From: Leptospira johnsonii
Lineage (GTDB): Bacteria; Spirochaetota; Leptospiria; Leptospirales; Leptospiraceae
Assembly: GCF_003112675.1 (NCBI RefSeq)
Contig: NZ_BFAY01000011.1
Span: 248,001 to 312,000, forward strand
Direction: 5' to 3'
Length of the DNA stretch: 64,000 nt
Part shown: positions 53,890 through 62,841 of the stretch, piece after piece
Numbering within the stretch: the first letter of the stretch is position 1
Layout: each line of letters starts with the position of its first letter
Translations under genes and position numbers: made by a program
The notes under the pieces: model-generated
The model's input: the letters and a program-made list of their open reading frames with translations, nothing else
Databases searched by the model: none
Told to the model about the DNA's origin: nothing

Positions 53890-56223
53890 TTAATCCGCAA
53901 TCACCTTGGAAGGAGAATCAGGTTCCGGTATTCCGCAGATCTTGCGAAGCTCTTGTATATTTTTAGGACAGTCAGGATCTTCCAACCAACCTAATACCGC
54001 ATAGAGTTGTTGAGGTTTTTCTTTTCCTCGGATCCAAACAGGAGGTAATGTTTCAAATTTGTAATGGTCCTTTACTTTTTCGTAAGATGTTTCCGAAACC
54101 AATATATCCGTTCCGAAATCTTTAGTTAAATATTCTATACGAGAAGCGAGATTAACCGCATCTCCGATAACTGTGAACTCCAGTTTCTTTTCGGAGCCTA
54201 TCTGCCCTACTACTACCGGTCCGGTATTAATCCCACATCCGAATCTTGCTTGTGGTCTTCCTATTTCGATTCCAATCCGATTGAATTCCATCAGAGCGTT
54301 TCTCATTAGAAGTGCAGAGTTGATCGCATTTCTTGCATCGTTCTCGTCCGTGTACAATGCCCCCCAATGGGCCATAATCGCGTCACCGATGAACTTATCC
54401 ACGATCCCTTCCGTAAGATAAATACATTCCACCATCTCAGTGAAGTAAGCGTTTAGAAAATCTACCACCTCACTCGGTTTTAATTTTTCCGACATCCCGG
54501 TGAAGTTTCTTAAGTCAGAGAAGAATACTGTTACATCCTTTGTGACCCCACCTAAAGGCATATCTCCCGCCAAGGCTCTTTCTGCGATTTCCTTATTCAC
54601 GAATTTTCCAAAAGTGTCTTTGATCTTCTCTCTTTCTTCCAATCCATGAGCCATCTTGAGAAACGAGTTTGTTAGAACTCCAACTTCGTCTCTGGTTACA
54701 GGTTTGATCCCTACCTTATAATTTCCTCTTTCGATCTGCCTAGTCGCACTCAATAGATTAATGAGCGGAACAGTTAATGTTCTGGAGAATAGGAATACTA
54801 CTAGGAATGCAAGACTCAAGACGGAGATCAGAATATAAAAATTCTGCCTTCTGATCTTATACACCGCTTCGAATGCTTTATCCGCCTCGATGGAAGATAC
54901 TACTGCGAGGTTTCCATCTTCTAATTGTTGGAAAGATCCTAATGTTTCCTTTCCTTCGAAGATAGAAGTTTGGGATCCGTTATCGGCGGGGTTTCGTAAT
55001 AAAAATTGAACAAGAGGGTTTTTAGAATAATCTTTCGCTGAAACAGTTTCTGATTCTTCCGTATGAGCGACTAATCTCCCCCTGGAATCCACCACCCAGA
55101 TCGCGAATAATTCGGTTTGTAAAGCGGACCTGGCAGATTCCCAAAGATCCTGAGGAGAAATTAAGAAGAAGCCATATCCTTTCCCGGATGGATCTTTCTC
55201 AATAAAAAGTACAGTAGAAAATCCGAACTTAGAACTGATATTTTCCAATCGAGTGGACTCGAATTCGGAAGCGAAAAATTTTTCTTTATCTTCTTTCGGA
55301 ATAGCAACCCATAGACCTCGGATCTCATCTTCTTCTTTCCTAAGATCTCGGACAAATCTTGGATTAAAAACGAGCGTTGATTCTCCTTGTTCGTATTTTC
55401 CCCAGGCAAGAATTTTAGGATGAGTAGAAAAAAATCCGGAGATATAAGCAGGTGGGGTGATCTTTTTAGAATCGGAACCTTTTGAAGGACGAATATTCCA
55501 TTTGTCTGCAAACTCAGATGATTTACTGGAAAGTTCCTTGATCCTAAGACCTACTTGGAGTCCAGTTAATCTCGCCAAACTCAAGTTATATTCTTGGATG
55601 AGTGATACTGTATAATTTCGGAAAAGATTAGTCGCTAGTCCGATCATTAACCCCATACTCACCACTACGATCGCGGAAACGATCGCCAGAAGTTTGACTC
55701 GAATAGTGATCCTAGATGCTTTAAAATCCTCTCCGTGATTTTTAGGGGGTTCTTGTTTTTCTTTTTTGGATTTTTCAGAAGTTATATTAGGAGAATATGG
55801 TGTATATACTTTAGTAGACTCTTCTTTTTTGCCGGAAAGTATCTCCTGCATCAACTTCACGAATTCGGAAGCCTCGTTTTCGGAATAACAAACTAGAACA
55901 GAACCTAAATGAGAACGAAGAAAACGATCTAATTTTCGCGCAGAGTCAGGAGAAGAACGGAACTTTACTCCGTCCATCGTAGAAAGACGGATCTTATCTT
56001 CTTGGAGTTTTTTTACCAGATCTCTGAATACCTGACTATTTTTCCAACCGCTTGCTTCGGATTTCGTTCCCCAAAAAACTACCTCTTGGATACCTCTGGT
56101 ATGGATCTCGTCCATCCATTCGGAAAGATTCCCGCCTTCTTCCGGAAATCGTCTTGAGTATGCGGACATAGTGTCCGTCAGAGGAACTTCTAAAATTTGA
56201 TTTTTCCCGACTCCCTCTTGCAT
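53890..56223 (-). CDS. Transmembrane adenylate/guanylate cyclase (class III) with HAMP
   Basis: This 777-residue protein has an N-terminal cytoplasmic domain of unknown type (~1-120), a linker, TM1 (~176-198), a large periplasmic cache-like sensor (~200-460), TM2 (~462-482), HAMP (~483-540) and the cyclase domain (~560-740). Metal-binding Asp570 (VFFSDLRNF) and Asp614 (VDKFIGDAIMAHWG) are present, with Asn691 and Arg695 (GDAVNLASRIE) for the transition state. Lys in GSEKKLEF fits adenylate specificity. It starts a likely operon with the FecR, FN3-like and DUF1554 genes. Confidence 0.9.
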   Translation of the reverse strand: MQEGVGKNQILEVPLTDTMSAYSRRFPEEGGNLSEWMDEIHTRGIQEVVFWGTKSEASGWKNSQVFRDLVKKLQEDKIRLSTMDGVKFRSSPDSARKLDRFLRSHLGSVLVCYSENEASEFVKLMQEILSGKKEESTKVYTPYSPNITSEKSKKEKQEPPKNHGEDFKASRITIRVKLLAIVSAIVVVSMGLMIGLATNLFRNYTVSLIQEYNLSLARLTGLQVGLRIKELSSKSSEFADKWNIRPSKGSDSKKITPPAYISGFFSTHPKILAWGKYEQGESTLVFNPRFVRDLRKEEDEIRGLWVAIPKEDKEKFFASEFESTRLENISSKFGFSTVLFIEKDPSGKGYGFFLISPQDLWESARSALQTELFAIWVVDSRGRLVAHTEESETVSAKDYSKNPLVQFLLRNPADNGSQTSIFEGKETLGSFQQLEDGNLAVVSSIEADKAFEAVYKIRRQNFYILISVLSLAFLVVFLFSRTLTVPLINLLSATRQIERGNYKVGIKPVTRDEVGVLTNSFLKMAHGLEEREKIKDTFGKFVNKEIAERALAGDMPLGGVTKDVTVFFSDLRNFTGMSEKLKPSEVVDFLNAYFTEMVECIYLTEGIVDKFIGDAIMAHWGALYTDENDARNAINSALLMRNALMEFNRIGIEIGRPQARFGCGINTGPVVVGQIGSEKKLEFTVIGDAVNLASRIEYLTKDFGTDILVSETSYEKVKDHYKFETLPPVWIRGKEKPQQLYAVLGWLEDPDCPKNIQELRKICGIPEPDSPSKVIAD

Positions 56224-56366
56224 GGGGATAGGAGTCTCTGAAATCTCTCTAGTTTGTCATTACAAAATCCAATTTTATCTCCCTTTAGATTTGCCCTCGG
56301 TTTGCCACATAATTCGGGACTTCCATTTTTTCTTTTCTAGAAAATACTTCCTCTTAATCTGGGAGA

Positions 56367-57395
56367 ATGATTTGGATGGACTCGGTCTTAGGTTCTAATT
56401 GGTTGCTTGCAGTAATTTCGGTTATTTCCGGAATTCTTTTGGGTTATCTTTTCGGTGGGTTCATAGTTCCGAGACTCGCAAAAACTCTCACAAAGGATCA
56501 GTTAGACACAAAACATCCTCTTTATACCGCTCTACTCTCCTTAGTTAGGTTTTCCTTTTTTATTTTTGGATTATACGCTGCCCTTCGATTCTTAAAATTA
56601 GATGCTTCCTCAGAAGAAAAAATTTCCCTTTATTTGAAAGTATTCGGGATCTTGGTTTTCACATTTTCCTTTGCAAGAGTCGGCTCCGGAGCTTTCACTT
56701 TGTATTCTTCCAAGGCAGAAGGACTTCTTCCCTCCGCGTCCATTCTAAATAATATAGTTCGGATGCTGATCTTACTTACCGGAGGTTTGGTCGCATTACA
56801 AACTTTGGGCATCTCCGTTACTCCCGCGTTAACCGCATTGGGAGTGGGAGGTCTTGCATTCGCATTAGGTTTGCAGGAAACTCTTTCCAATTTGTTCGCA
56901 GGGCTTGGAGTTTTACTAGGTAAAAAAGTATCCGTAGGAGATTATATCTCTTTAGAAACCGGAGAAGAAGGTTTAGTAGAGGATATCAATTGGAGAACAA
57001 CTTCTCTCAAAAAAAGAAATGGAAGCACGATCATCATTCCGAATGCTAAGATGTCCAAGACTACCTATACGAATTATAGTCTTACAAATATAGGACTTTG
57101 GACAGAGTTGGAGATCAGTGTCCCAAAAGAAGGAAATTTGGAGAAGCTGGAATCCATTCTTGGACAGGCCGCGAATTTTTCCTTAACACAGATCTATGGA
57201 AAAAGCGGTTATAACGAATCCAAAATTTCATATCGTTATGTTTCTTTCGGACAATCTAATATTGATTTGGTGATTCATCTTCCGTTAAAAAACATACATG
57301 ACTCCGGACAAATTAAATCTATTTTCATAAAATCCTTGCATTCCCAATTTAGATCGGAAGGAATCGATAACATATCCGCGAAGACAGTAAAATAA
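56367..57395 (+). CDS. MscS family mechanosensitive ion channel
   Basis: This 342-residue channel has three to four N-terminal membrane helices, then the pore helix GVGGLAFALGLQETLSNLFA and the beta domain with GDYISLETGEEGLVEDINWR, continuing TTSLKKRNGSTIIIPNAKM, and NYSL typical of MscS. It releases osmolytes under hypo-osmotic stress. It has GGGAGAATG at its start and is divergent from the cyclase operon. Confidence 0.95.
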   Translation: MIWMDSVLGSNWLLAVISVISGILLGYLFGGFIVPRLAKTLTKDQLDTKHPLYTALLSLVRFSFFIFGLYAALRFLKLDASSEEKISLYLKVFGILVFTFSFARVGSGAFTLYSSKAEGLLPSASILNNIVRMLILLTGGLVALQTLGISVTPALTALGVGGLAFALGLQETLSNLFAGLGVLLGKKVSVGDYISLETGEEGLVEDINWRTTSLKKRNGSTIIIPNAKMSKTTYTNYSLTNIGLWTELEISVPKEGNLEKLESILGQAANFSLTQIYGKSGYNESKISYRYVSFGQSNIDLVIHLPLKNIHDSGQIKSIFIKSLHSQFRSEGIDNISAKTVK

Positions 57396-57444
57396 TCCGA
57401 AACATCCTAATCTATTCGCAGGAATCAGTCGTAATAGAAATCGT

Positions 57445-58302
57445 ATGCAAAACGTTTTAGAAAACAAACTTTGGTTTTATGTTCATGTACTAAGCTTGGA
57501 TATATGTCTGGGCGTTTTAGGTTCCGGAGCATTAGCGACAGCAGTGACGGGAGCCAAGATGAAAACAGTATGGTGGCTCCTTCTTCCTTTAAGCGTTTGG
57601 GTCATCTACACCTTGGATCATTTATTGGATGGAAAGAAGGTTGGAGAAAATTCCATAAACCCACGTCACAAATTCCACTACGATCATTCTAAAATTTTAA
57701 CAATACTCTGCACAATCGCGGCAACTATCTCAGCGGTTCTCGCATTCTTATTATTAAGAGAGATAGTTTTATTAGGCGGAGTATTATTAGCAGCCTTAGC
57801 AGTTCTCCATTTAGGAATTGCTCGCTGGGGAAAGATACGTTTCGGAAAAGAATTTTCAGTAGCGTTGATATATACCTTGGGAGTTTGGTTCGGTCCTCTA
57901 TTGGTTGTAGGGTTTCGTTCCTGGGCCGTCCCCATTCTTCTGTTCTTATTCTTCTTAGGCACCGTTCTGAATTTAGTAATGAACTCTCTCATGGAAGCAG
58001 AGTTAGACGCCAAAGAAGGCCAGGTTTATCTATTAGGAGTTCTTTCTCCCAAACTAGCCAAGGAATGGGTGTTGCGATTGTCCTTGCTTGGATTCCTGGC
58101 TAGCTTAGTATTGGCCGGCGGAATACGGAAATGGGCGACTGGCACCTCGGTTTCGGCCTCTTTGGTGATCGCTCTCATCTGTGCCGTTCCGGGAGGGATC
58201 CTGCGTTACGCGGATAAATTCCAAGATTCTCAAAAGTATAGGATCCTCGGAGAAGGAGTTTTTATCTTGGGACTTATCCCTTGGCTTTTAAACTCCTTTT
58301 AG
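57445..58302 (+). CDS. UbiA-like prenyltransferase family membrane protein
   Basis: This 285-residue protein has about eight membrane helices. The first loop carries YTLDHLLDGKK, close to the first Asp-rich motif of UbiA prenyltransferases, and RHKFHYDH after it. The second Asp-rich motif is poorly conserved (EAELDAKEGQ), so enzyme activity is uncertain. It may attach a prenyl group to an aromatic acceptor or act as a diverged relative. It precedes an SDR gene by 43 bp. Confidence 0.65.
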   Translation: MQNVLENKLWFYVHVLSLDICLGVLGSGALATAVTGAKMKTVWWLLLPLSVWVIYTLDHLLDGKKVGENSINPRHKFHYDHSKILTILCTIAATISAVLAFLLLREIVLLGGVLLAALAVLHLGIARWGKIRFGKEFSVALIYTLGVWFGPLLVVGFRSWAVPILLFLFFLGTVLNLVMNSLMEAELDAKEGQVYLLGVLSPKLAKEWVLRLSLLGFLASLVLAGGIRKWATGTSVSASLVIALICAVPGGILRYADKFQDSQKYRILGEGVFILGLIPWLLNSF

Positions 58303-58345
58303 ATCCGAACTGCCGCCTAAGAAATTTAATATCGGAGATAAAAAT

Positions 58346-59149
58346 ATGGGAGAATTTTTCAAAGACAAAGTCGTATGGATTACAGGAGCTTCTTCCGGGA
58401 TCGGCGAATCTTTAGTGAAAGAAGCCGCGAGAAGAGGAGCGACTTTAGTTCTTTCTTCCAGAAGAGAAAAGGAACTCAAAAGGGTCCGCAAAGAGAACGG
58501 ACTAACAGATTCAAACAGTATGATCCTCCCTTTAGATCTGGAAGATTATAAAAAGTTAGGAAAAGCTCCCGCTCAGGTTATCAAAACTTTCGGAAAAATA
58601 GACGTGCTCATCAATAATGGTGGGATCAGCCAACGTTCCTTGGCTCATGAGACTTCTCTCGAGACTTATGAAACGTTGATGAAGGTGAACTTTTTCGGAA
58701 ATATCGCTCTGACTCTTGCGGTCCTTCCACATATGAGATCAAGAAAGCAAGGCTGGGTTTCTACGATCGCGAGTGTTGCTGGACTCATCGGAGTTCCTTT
58801 GAGAACCGGATATTCTTCTACCAAATTCGCATTAACTGGTTTTTATGAAGCTCTCAGAGCAGAAAATACAAAAGAAAATCTGAAGGTCACTTTAGTGTAT
58901 CCAGGTTTTGTTAAGACCAATATTTCGCATAACGCACTCAAAGGCGATGGGACTCCTCAAAAGAAAATGGATAAGGTGATCGAGAACGGGATCGACGCGG
59001 ACGAATGTGCACGCAAAATTCTGGACGCAATCGAGAACGAAGATCTGCAAGTGATCATCGCAGGCGGAAAGGAAAAATTCGGTCTGTTCTTAAGACATTA
59101 TTTCCCTAAAGTTTTCGCGAAGTTCTTATCTAAGACGGCAGTCACCTGA
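58346..59149 (+). CDS. Short-chain dehydrogenase/reductase
   Basis: This 267-residue classical SDR has the cofactor motif TGASSGIGESL (residues ~12-22), NNGGISQRS, the catalytic Ser in TIASVAGLIGV and Tyr-Lys in GYSSTKFAL, where YSSTK is the YxxxK motif. The RR near the cofactor (VLSSRREKEL) suggests NADP. It resembles DHRS7-like membrane-associated SDRs but its substrate is unknown. The following region holds GC-rich palindromes. Confidence 0.88.
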   Translation: MGEFFKDKVVWITGASSGIGESLVKEAARRGATLVLSSRREKELKRVRKENGLTDSNSMILPLDLEDYKKLGKAPAQVIKTFGKIDVLINNGGISQRSLAHETSLETYETLMKVNFFGNIALTLAVLPHMRSRKQGWVSTIASVAGLIGVPLRTGYSSTKFALTGFYEALRAENTKENLKVTLVYPGFVKTNISHNALKGDGTPQKKMDKVIENGIDADECARKILDAIENEDLQVIIAGGKEKFGLFLRHYFPKVFAKFLSKTAVT

Positions 59150-59160
59150 AATAAAGTCTT

Positions 59161-59350
59161 GGGCGACTCCTCGCTATGCTCGGACCGCGCTTCTGCGGGC
59201 TCGGGCAGTCGCCCTCGTCCGGGGCAAGCCCCGGACTAAAGCCCTCCGCATCGCTGTCGCATTAATTCTCACACAAAGATCGGAGGAAAGGTTGGAGTTC
59301 CTACATGGTATGAAAGACGGCCCCCACCCTGGTTCGGGTGGTGGAGGTGG
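59161..59350. repeat. GC-rich palindromic intergenic elements
   Basis: Three hairpins lie in the gap between convergent genes. GGGCGACT (59161-59168) pairs with AGTCGCCC (59207-59214) around a GC-rich loop. GTCCGGGG and CCCCGGAC (59217-59236) pair over CAAG. CCACCC and GGGTGG (59324-59341) pair over TGGTTC. The base composition is clearly unlike the rest of the window. They look like interspersed repeat units and could also end transcription. Confidence 0.65.
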
Positions 59351-59442
59351 GCTCGTGGGAGAAGCCTTTCGCCTTGTATCATAAAATTGGAAAATTTACG
59401 ACTAAAAATTTCCGAGGAATTTGTTGGAATTCCTACAAATTC

Positions 59443-60402
59443 TCACTTCCTCATCTTCCAAACAAATCGGATCTTCTCATTTCGAAAATCTTCCGGATGA
59501 GTTTGTTTGGTAATATCCTGAATATCTTCCCAAAGAAGCTCATCAGCCTCCATCTTGAATTTTCGAAAATTCGTGGAGAAGAAGAGTATCGCGCCCGGCG
59601 CGGAGAAATCCCTAAAGATCGAATTCAGTAAAAAAGAATAATCTCTTTGGACATCGAAAATATCCCTCATCTTCTTACTATTTGAGAATGTAGGAGGATC
59701 AACGATGATAAGATCGTATTGAGTTCTCTTGGGATTGGCCCTTTCCCTCTTCAACCATTCCGTAATATCTTCTCGAATAAACTCATGCTCGTCGTAAGAA
59801 AATCCGTTGAGTTCAAAGTTTTCCTTGGACCAGTCCAAGTATTTTTGAGAGAGATCTACACTTGTAATTTTTCTCGCGCCGCCGTCGGCTGCATAAACTG
59901 AGAATGCACCGGTATACGAATACAAATTTAGGACATTCTTCCCTGAAGCTTCTTTTCTAAAAAGATCACGAGTAGTTCGATGATCCAAAAAAAGTCCGGT
60001 GTCCAGATAATCGCTTAAGTTTACTTTAAATTTAAGTCCGCCTTCATTTGCGCGGATGGATTTTTCCTGAGTATCCAGCTTTTCGTATTGTAGATTTCCC
60101 TTTTTACGTTCTCTGGTTTTCCAAAATAAATTTTCGGGAGCAAGCTGAAGGATTTCGATTATTAAATTGCGGATGGTATTTCTTTCCGATTCTCTTTCTT
60201 CCTCGGACATCGGATAAGAATTTATGTATTCGGAGACTAGGCAGTTATTTTCGTATAAATCGATTACGAGCGGAACCTGAGGAATGTCCCGATCGTAGAT
60301 CCTAAAACAGGTGATTCCCCTTCTTCTCGCCCATTTTTTCCAATGTTTGGACATCCTGGTCAGGCGATTGGAGAACATTTCTAAATGTTTCATTTCTCCC
60401 AA
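59443..60402 (-). CDS. rlmK: RlmK-like 23S rRNA (guanine-N7) methyltransferase
   Basis: This 319-residue SAM-dependent methyltransferase matches the C-terminal RlmK half of E. coli RlmKL rather than a full fusion. Shared phrases are NRLTRMSKHWKKWARRRGI, FWKTRERKKGNLQYEKL, KVNLSDYLDTGLFLDHR, NLYSYTGAFSVYAADGGA (SAM-binding), VDPPTFSNSKKMRDIFDVQR and the final FRN. It would make m7G in the peptidyl-transferase region (position 2069 in E. coli). The gene overlaps the upstream dipeptidase gene by 13 bp. Confidence 0.88.
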   Translation of the reverse strand: MGEMKHLEMFSNRLTRMSKHWKKWARRRGITCFRIYDRDIPQVPLVIDLYENNCLVSEYINSYPMSEEERESERNTIRNLIIEILQLAPENLFWKTRERKKGNLQYEKLDTQEKSIRANEGGLKFKVNLSDYLDTGLFLDHRTTRDLFRKEASGKNVLNLYSYTGAFSVYAADGGARKITSVDLSQKYLDWSKENFELNGFSYDEHEFIREDITEWLKRERANPKRTQYDLIIVDPPTFSNSKKMRDIFDVQRDYSFLLNSIFRDFSAPGAILFFSTNFRKFKMEADELLWEDIQDITKQTHPEDFRNEKIRFVWKMRK

Positions 60403-61049
60403 AGTTTTGGATCCACCTCTACTAAGGGATACACTTTGGCATCCCCGTCATTATAATGCCACCATTCAGAACTGATCTGTTTGAATCCATGCTTTGTTAG
60501 AATTCCTACAAGGATTTCTAGATTTTTGAAAACTGTCGGTTCCAGGTCTTTACGAAAGGGAGAAGCTTTGTATGTAAATTCATCATAAGCGCTTGGCATT
60601 TCCAATTCTCTTCCTTGCGAATCTATAAGCGTGAGATCCACTGCCCCGCCTCGGTTATGAACGGAACCTCCTTTGGTAGGATTTCCTACATATCTTGGAT
60701 TTGGGACCTTCTCCCATAAGATCCTTTGTGCATATGGAGGACGATACCCATCCCAGATCTTGATCCTGTATCCGTAGTTTTTAAATTCAGAGTTGGCGGC
60801 TCTCAATTTTTCTGCGGTTTCTTTTCTGAGCAAGCAGGTTCGGAAAGGATAGATGATGGAGCCTGTAAAATTCTCCGGAGTAGAATAGCGTAGATCGATC
60901 TCTATACTTGGATCTATTTCTTTTATGTTTACTAATCCATTTTCGATTTTTAAAGAAGGTTTGACTTCTTCTAATTTTGGGACAGTAGATTTTTGACAAG
61001 CGGAGAAGGTAAGCAGAAGTAAGATCGGACCAAAACCGTGGACTCTCAT
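60390..61049 (-). CDS. D-alanyl-D-alanine dipeptidase lipoprotein (M15D, VanX-like)
   Basis: This 219-residue zinc peptidase has a signal peptide and lipobox (PILLLLTFSACQKS). Zinc ligands are His and Asp in GGSVHNRGGAVDLTL and His in SSEWWHYND, with the catalytic Glu in the same stretch. IDLRYSTPENFTG and IWDGYRPPYAQ are VanX/DdpX hallmarks. A lipidated, periplasmic form fits recycling of D-Ala-D-Ala from peptidoglycan rather than vancomycin resistance. The 3' end overlaps the rlmK-like gene. Confidence 0.9.
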   Translation of the reverse strand: MRVHGFGPILLLLTFSACQKSTVPKLEEVKPSLKIENGLVNIKEIDPSIEIDLRYSTPENFTGSIIYPFRTCLLRKETAEKLRAANSEFKNYGYRIKIWDGYRPPYAQRILWEKVPNPRYVGNPTKGGSVHNRGGAVDLTLIDSQGRELEMPSAYDEFTYKASPFRKDLEPTVFKNLEILVGILTKHGFKQISSEWWHYNDGDAKVYPLVEVDPKLWEK

Positions 61050-61083
61050 GCAGGAGTTGTTTTTGGCCCAAGTGTATGGATTG

Positions 61084-61255
61084 TCAATACTAAGTCGCAG
61101 GCTTCAGGAGCGAAGCGACTATAGTCCGCACCAAAACATAGGTATCGATCAATAACAAGCCGCGGGCTTCAGGAGCGAAGCGACTATAGTCCGCACCAAA
61201 ACATAGGTATCGATCAATAACAAGCCGCGGGCTTCAGGAGCGAAGCGACTATAAT
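61084..61255. repeat. Tandem repeat of a 65-bp unit (about 2.6 copies)
   Basis: Copies begin at 61084, 61149 and 61214 with exact 65-bp period. Copies 1 and 2 differ mainly in the first 20 bp. Copy 3 is cut short and runs into the last codons of the NlpC/P60 gene, including its stop at 61249-61251. Each copy carries a small hairpin GCTTC-AGGAGC-GAAGC. The locus looks like a variable-number repeat. Confidence 0.88.
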
Positions 61256-61803
61256 CTGCCGGCAAATACGAATCGAGTCTTGTAATAGTTCTCATCCAAA
61301 GAATTTACAGTTACGCCCTTGACTACGGAAGCATGCACGAACTTTCGATCCTTCAGATAAACTCCTACATGGCTGATCTTCTCGCCGTATATATTAAAAA
61401 ATACTAAATCTCCTTCCTGCAGATCGGACTCGGAGATCTTTTTGACCTGTCTAGAAATACTCTCAGAAGATCCTGCGATTGTTTTGGAATATGCTTTTTG
61501 CACCAACTTTGCAGCAAGACTGGAACAATCTATCCCGGATTCGTCTTTGCCATTGTCTCTATGGGGTGTTCCGATCCAATGTTGGGTTTCCTTAAACAAT
61601 TCTAAATTGCTCTTAGGATCGATCTCTAATTTCCAAGTTTCGGAAAAATACTTTTGGACTTCTTTGTCTGAAAGAGATTTTGCCTGATCTGCGACCAGAA
61701 CCAAGGCGAAAAAAGGTATGATCAAAAACGAAAGCGCTCCCGAATTTGGGAGAACTTTCTCTTTCCATAAAACTAGAATTTTTTGGAATCCGTTCAAGAT
61801 CAT
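61249..61803 (-). CDS. NlpC/P60 family cell-wall peptidase
   Basis: This 184-residue exported hydrolase has an N-terminal signal-like hydrophobic segment (GALSFLIIPFFALVLVA). The NlpC/P60 catalytic domain (~70-180) carries Cys93 in ESGIDCSSLAAKL, His145 in KISHVGVYL and a polar third position near His157 (KFVHASVV). It cuts peptide stems in peptidoglycan. The last few codons and the stop lie within the third copy of the 65-bp repeat. Confidence 0.9.
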   Translation of the reverse strand: MILNGFQKILVLWKEKVLPNSGALSFLIIPFFALVLVADQAKSLSDKEVQKYFSETWKLEIDPKSNLELFKETQHWIGTPHRDNGKDESGIDCSSLAAKLVQKAYSKTIAGSSESISRQVKKISESDLQEGDLVFFNIYGEKISHVGVYLKDRKFVHASVVKGVTVNSLDENYYKTRFVFAGRL

Positions 61804-61876
61804 GCTTATCTGACCCTTTTTGAACGGATCTGGTTTCTTTTTTTTTTAATTCGGAGCGATTACGATTTTGCGTTTT

Positions 61877-62821
61877 TCAGCCGATCTCCCAGACAAATTC
61901 CCTGATCTTTTCGCTAACCATATCAGGCATAGTTCTCTGGATCCAGTGATTGCTATCGTATGTATATTCTTTATAAGAATCGCAGATCCTTTCATGAAGT
62001 TTATATAACTCCGGTCGGATCGCAAAATCTTTGAGTGGAATTAGAACTTGGACTGGAGCCTTGATATGTTTCGGCTCCGGATACGTCTCCCCTCTCAAAA
62101 GTTCTCTATACAAATTCACATTAGAAACTGTGGTCGCGACTATCTCTTCTTTGGACTTATTCCTAAGAATATCATTCTTAGGAACTCCACCTGCATTCAT
62201 TGCATACTTCCAGAAAAATTTGCTGAAAGTTTTCCAGATCCATTCCGGCAGAAAAGGAATTTGAAAATATAGAATGTACCAAGATCTTTTAAGTTGAGAA
62301 AGTGCCTTGTACAAAGAGATCGGATTTCCGGAAAGAGCCATTTGGAAAGCAATCCTACGCCCGAGCACCGGATGAGGTCCTCCCATCGCAGTGTATGATT
62401 TTGCCCAAACTGATTTTTGTTCGTCCGCTACGAATGCCCAACTGATCAATGAACCCCAGTCATGAGCAACAATATGGACCGGCTTATCGTTCCCAATAAA
62501 TCGGATTACCGATTCAAGATCTTCGAATATTCTACGAACATTATATGCTTTTTGTTTTTTAGGCTTGTCCGATTTCCCAGAACCTCGCAGGTCCAAAGCG
62601 GCCACATTATAATCCTCTTTTAAGGATTCCATCTGGTAGGACCAGACCCTATGATCGTCAGGATATCCGTGAACGAATAGAATTGTGGGTCTGTTCGGTC
62701 TTTCTTTCGCTGTATGATTGTATTTTACGTACAGAGAAATATCGCCGTTATGAACAAAGGTTTCCTTGAAAACTTCTGCCTTTTCCTTTTTTACTCCGTT
62801 TTCCAGTTGGGTAGCCGCCAT
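61877..62821 (-). CDS. Alpha/beta hydrolase, epoxide-hydrolase-like
   Basis: This 314-residue hydrolase has the oxyanion-hole HGYPDDHRVWSYQ motif, DLRGSGKSDKP, and a nucleophile elbow VAHDWGSLISW with Asp as nucleophile, which points to epoxide hydrolases or haloalkane dehalogenases. A cap domain spans ~150-230. His in DSNHWIQRT is the likely catalytic base. It is in the same direction as the downstream-neighbouring SDR gene, 20 bp apart. Confidence 0.87.
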   Translation of the reverse strand: MAATQLENGVKKEKAEVFKETFVHNGDISLYVKYNHTAKERPNRPTILFVHGYPDDHRVWSYQMESLKEDYNVAALDLRGSGKSDKPKKQKAYNVRRIFEDLESVIRFIGNDKPVHIVAHDWGSLISWAFVADEQKSVWAKSYTAMGGPHPVLGRRIAFQMALSGNPISLYKALSQLKRSWYILYFQIPFLPEWIWKTFSKFFWKYAMNAGGVPKNDILRNKSKEEIVATTVSNVNLYRELLRGETYPEPKHIKAPVQVLIPLKDFAIRPELYKLHERICDSYKEYTYDSNHWIQRTMPDMVSEKIREFVWEIG

Positions 62822-62841
62822 TTTTTTTCGCCTCTTACAGT

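Noticed and set aside
59338..59631. 97-codon plus-strand frame in the GC-rich repeat gap
   Set aside because: It runs into the rlmK-like gene on the other strand and starts inside a palindromic repeat.
60390..61049. Vancomycin-resistance gene vanX
   Set aside because: No vanHA or vanRS genes are nearby; a lipidated dipeptidase next to NlpC/P60 fits peptidoglycan turnover.
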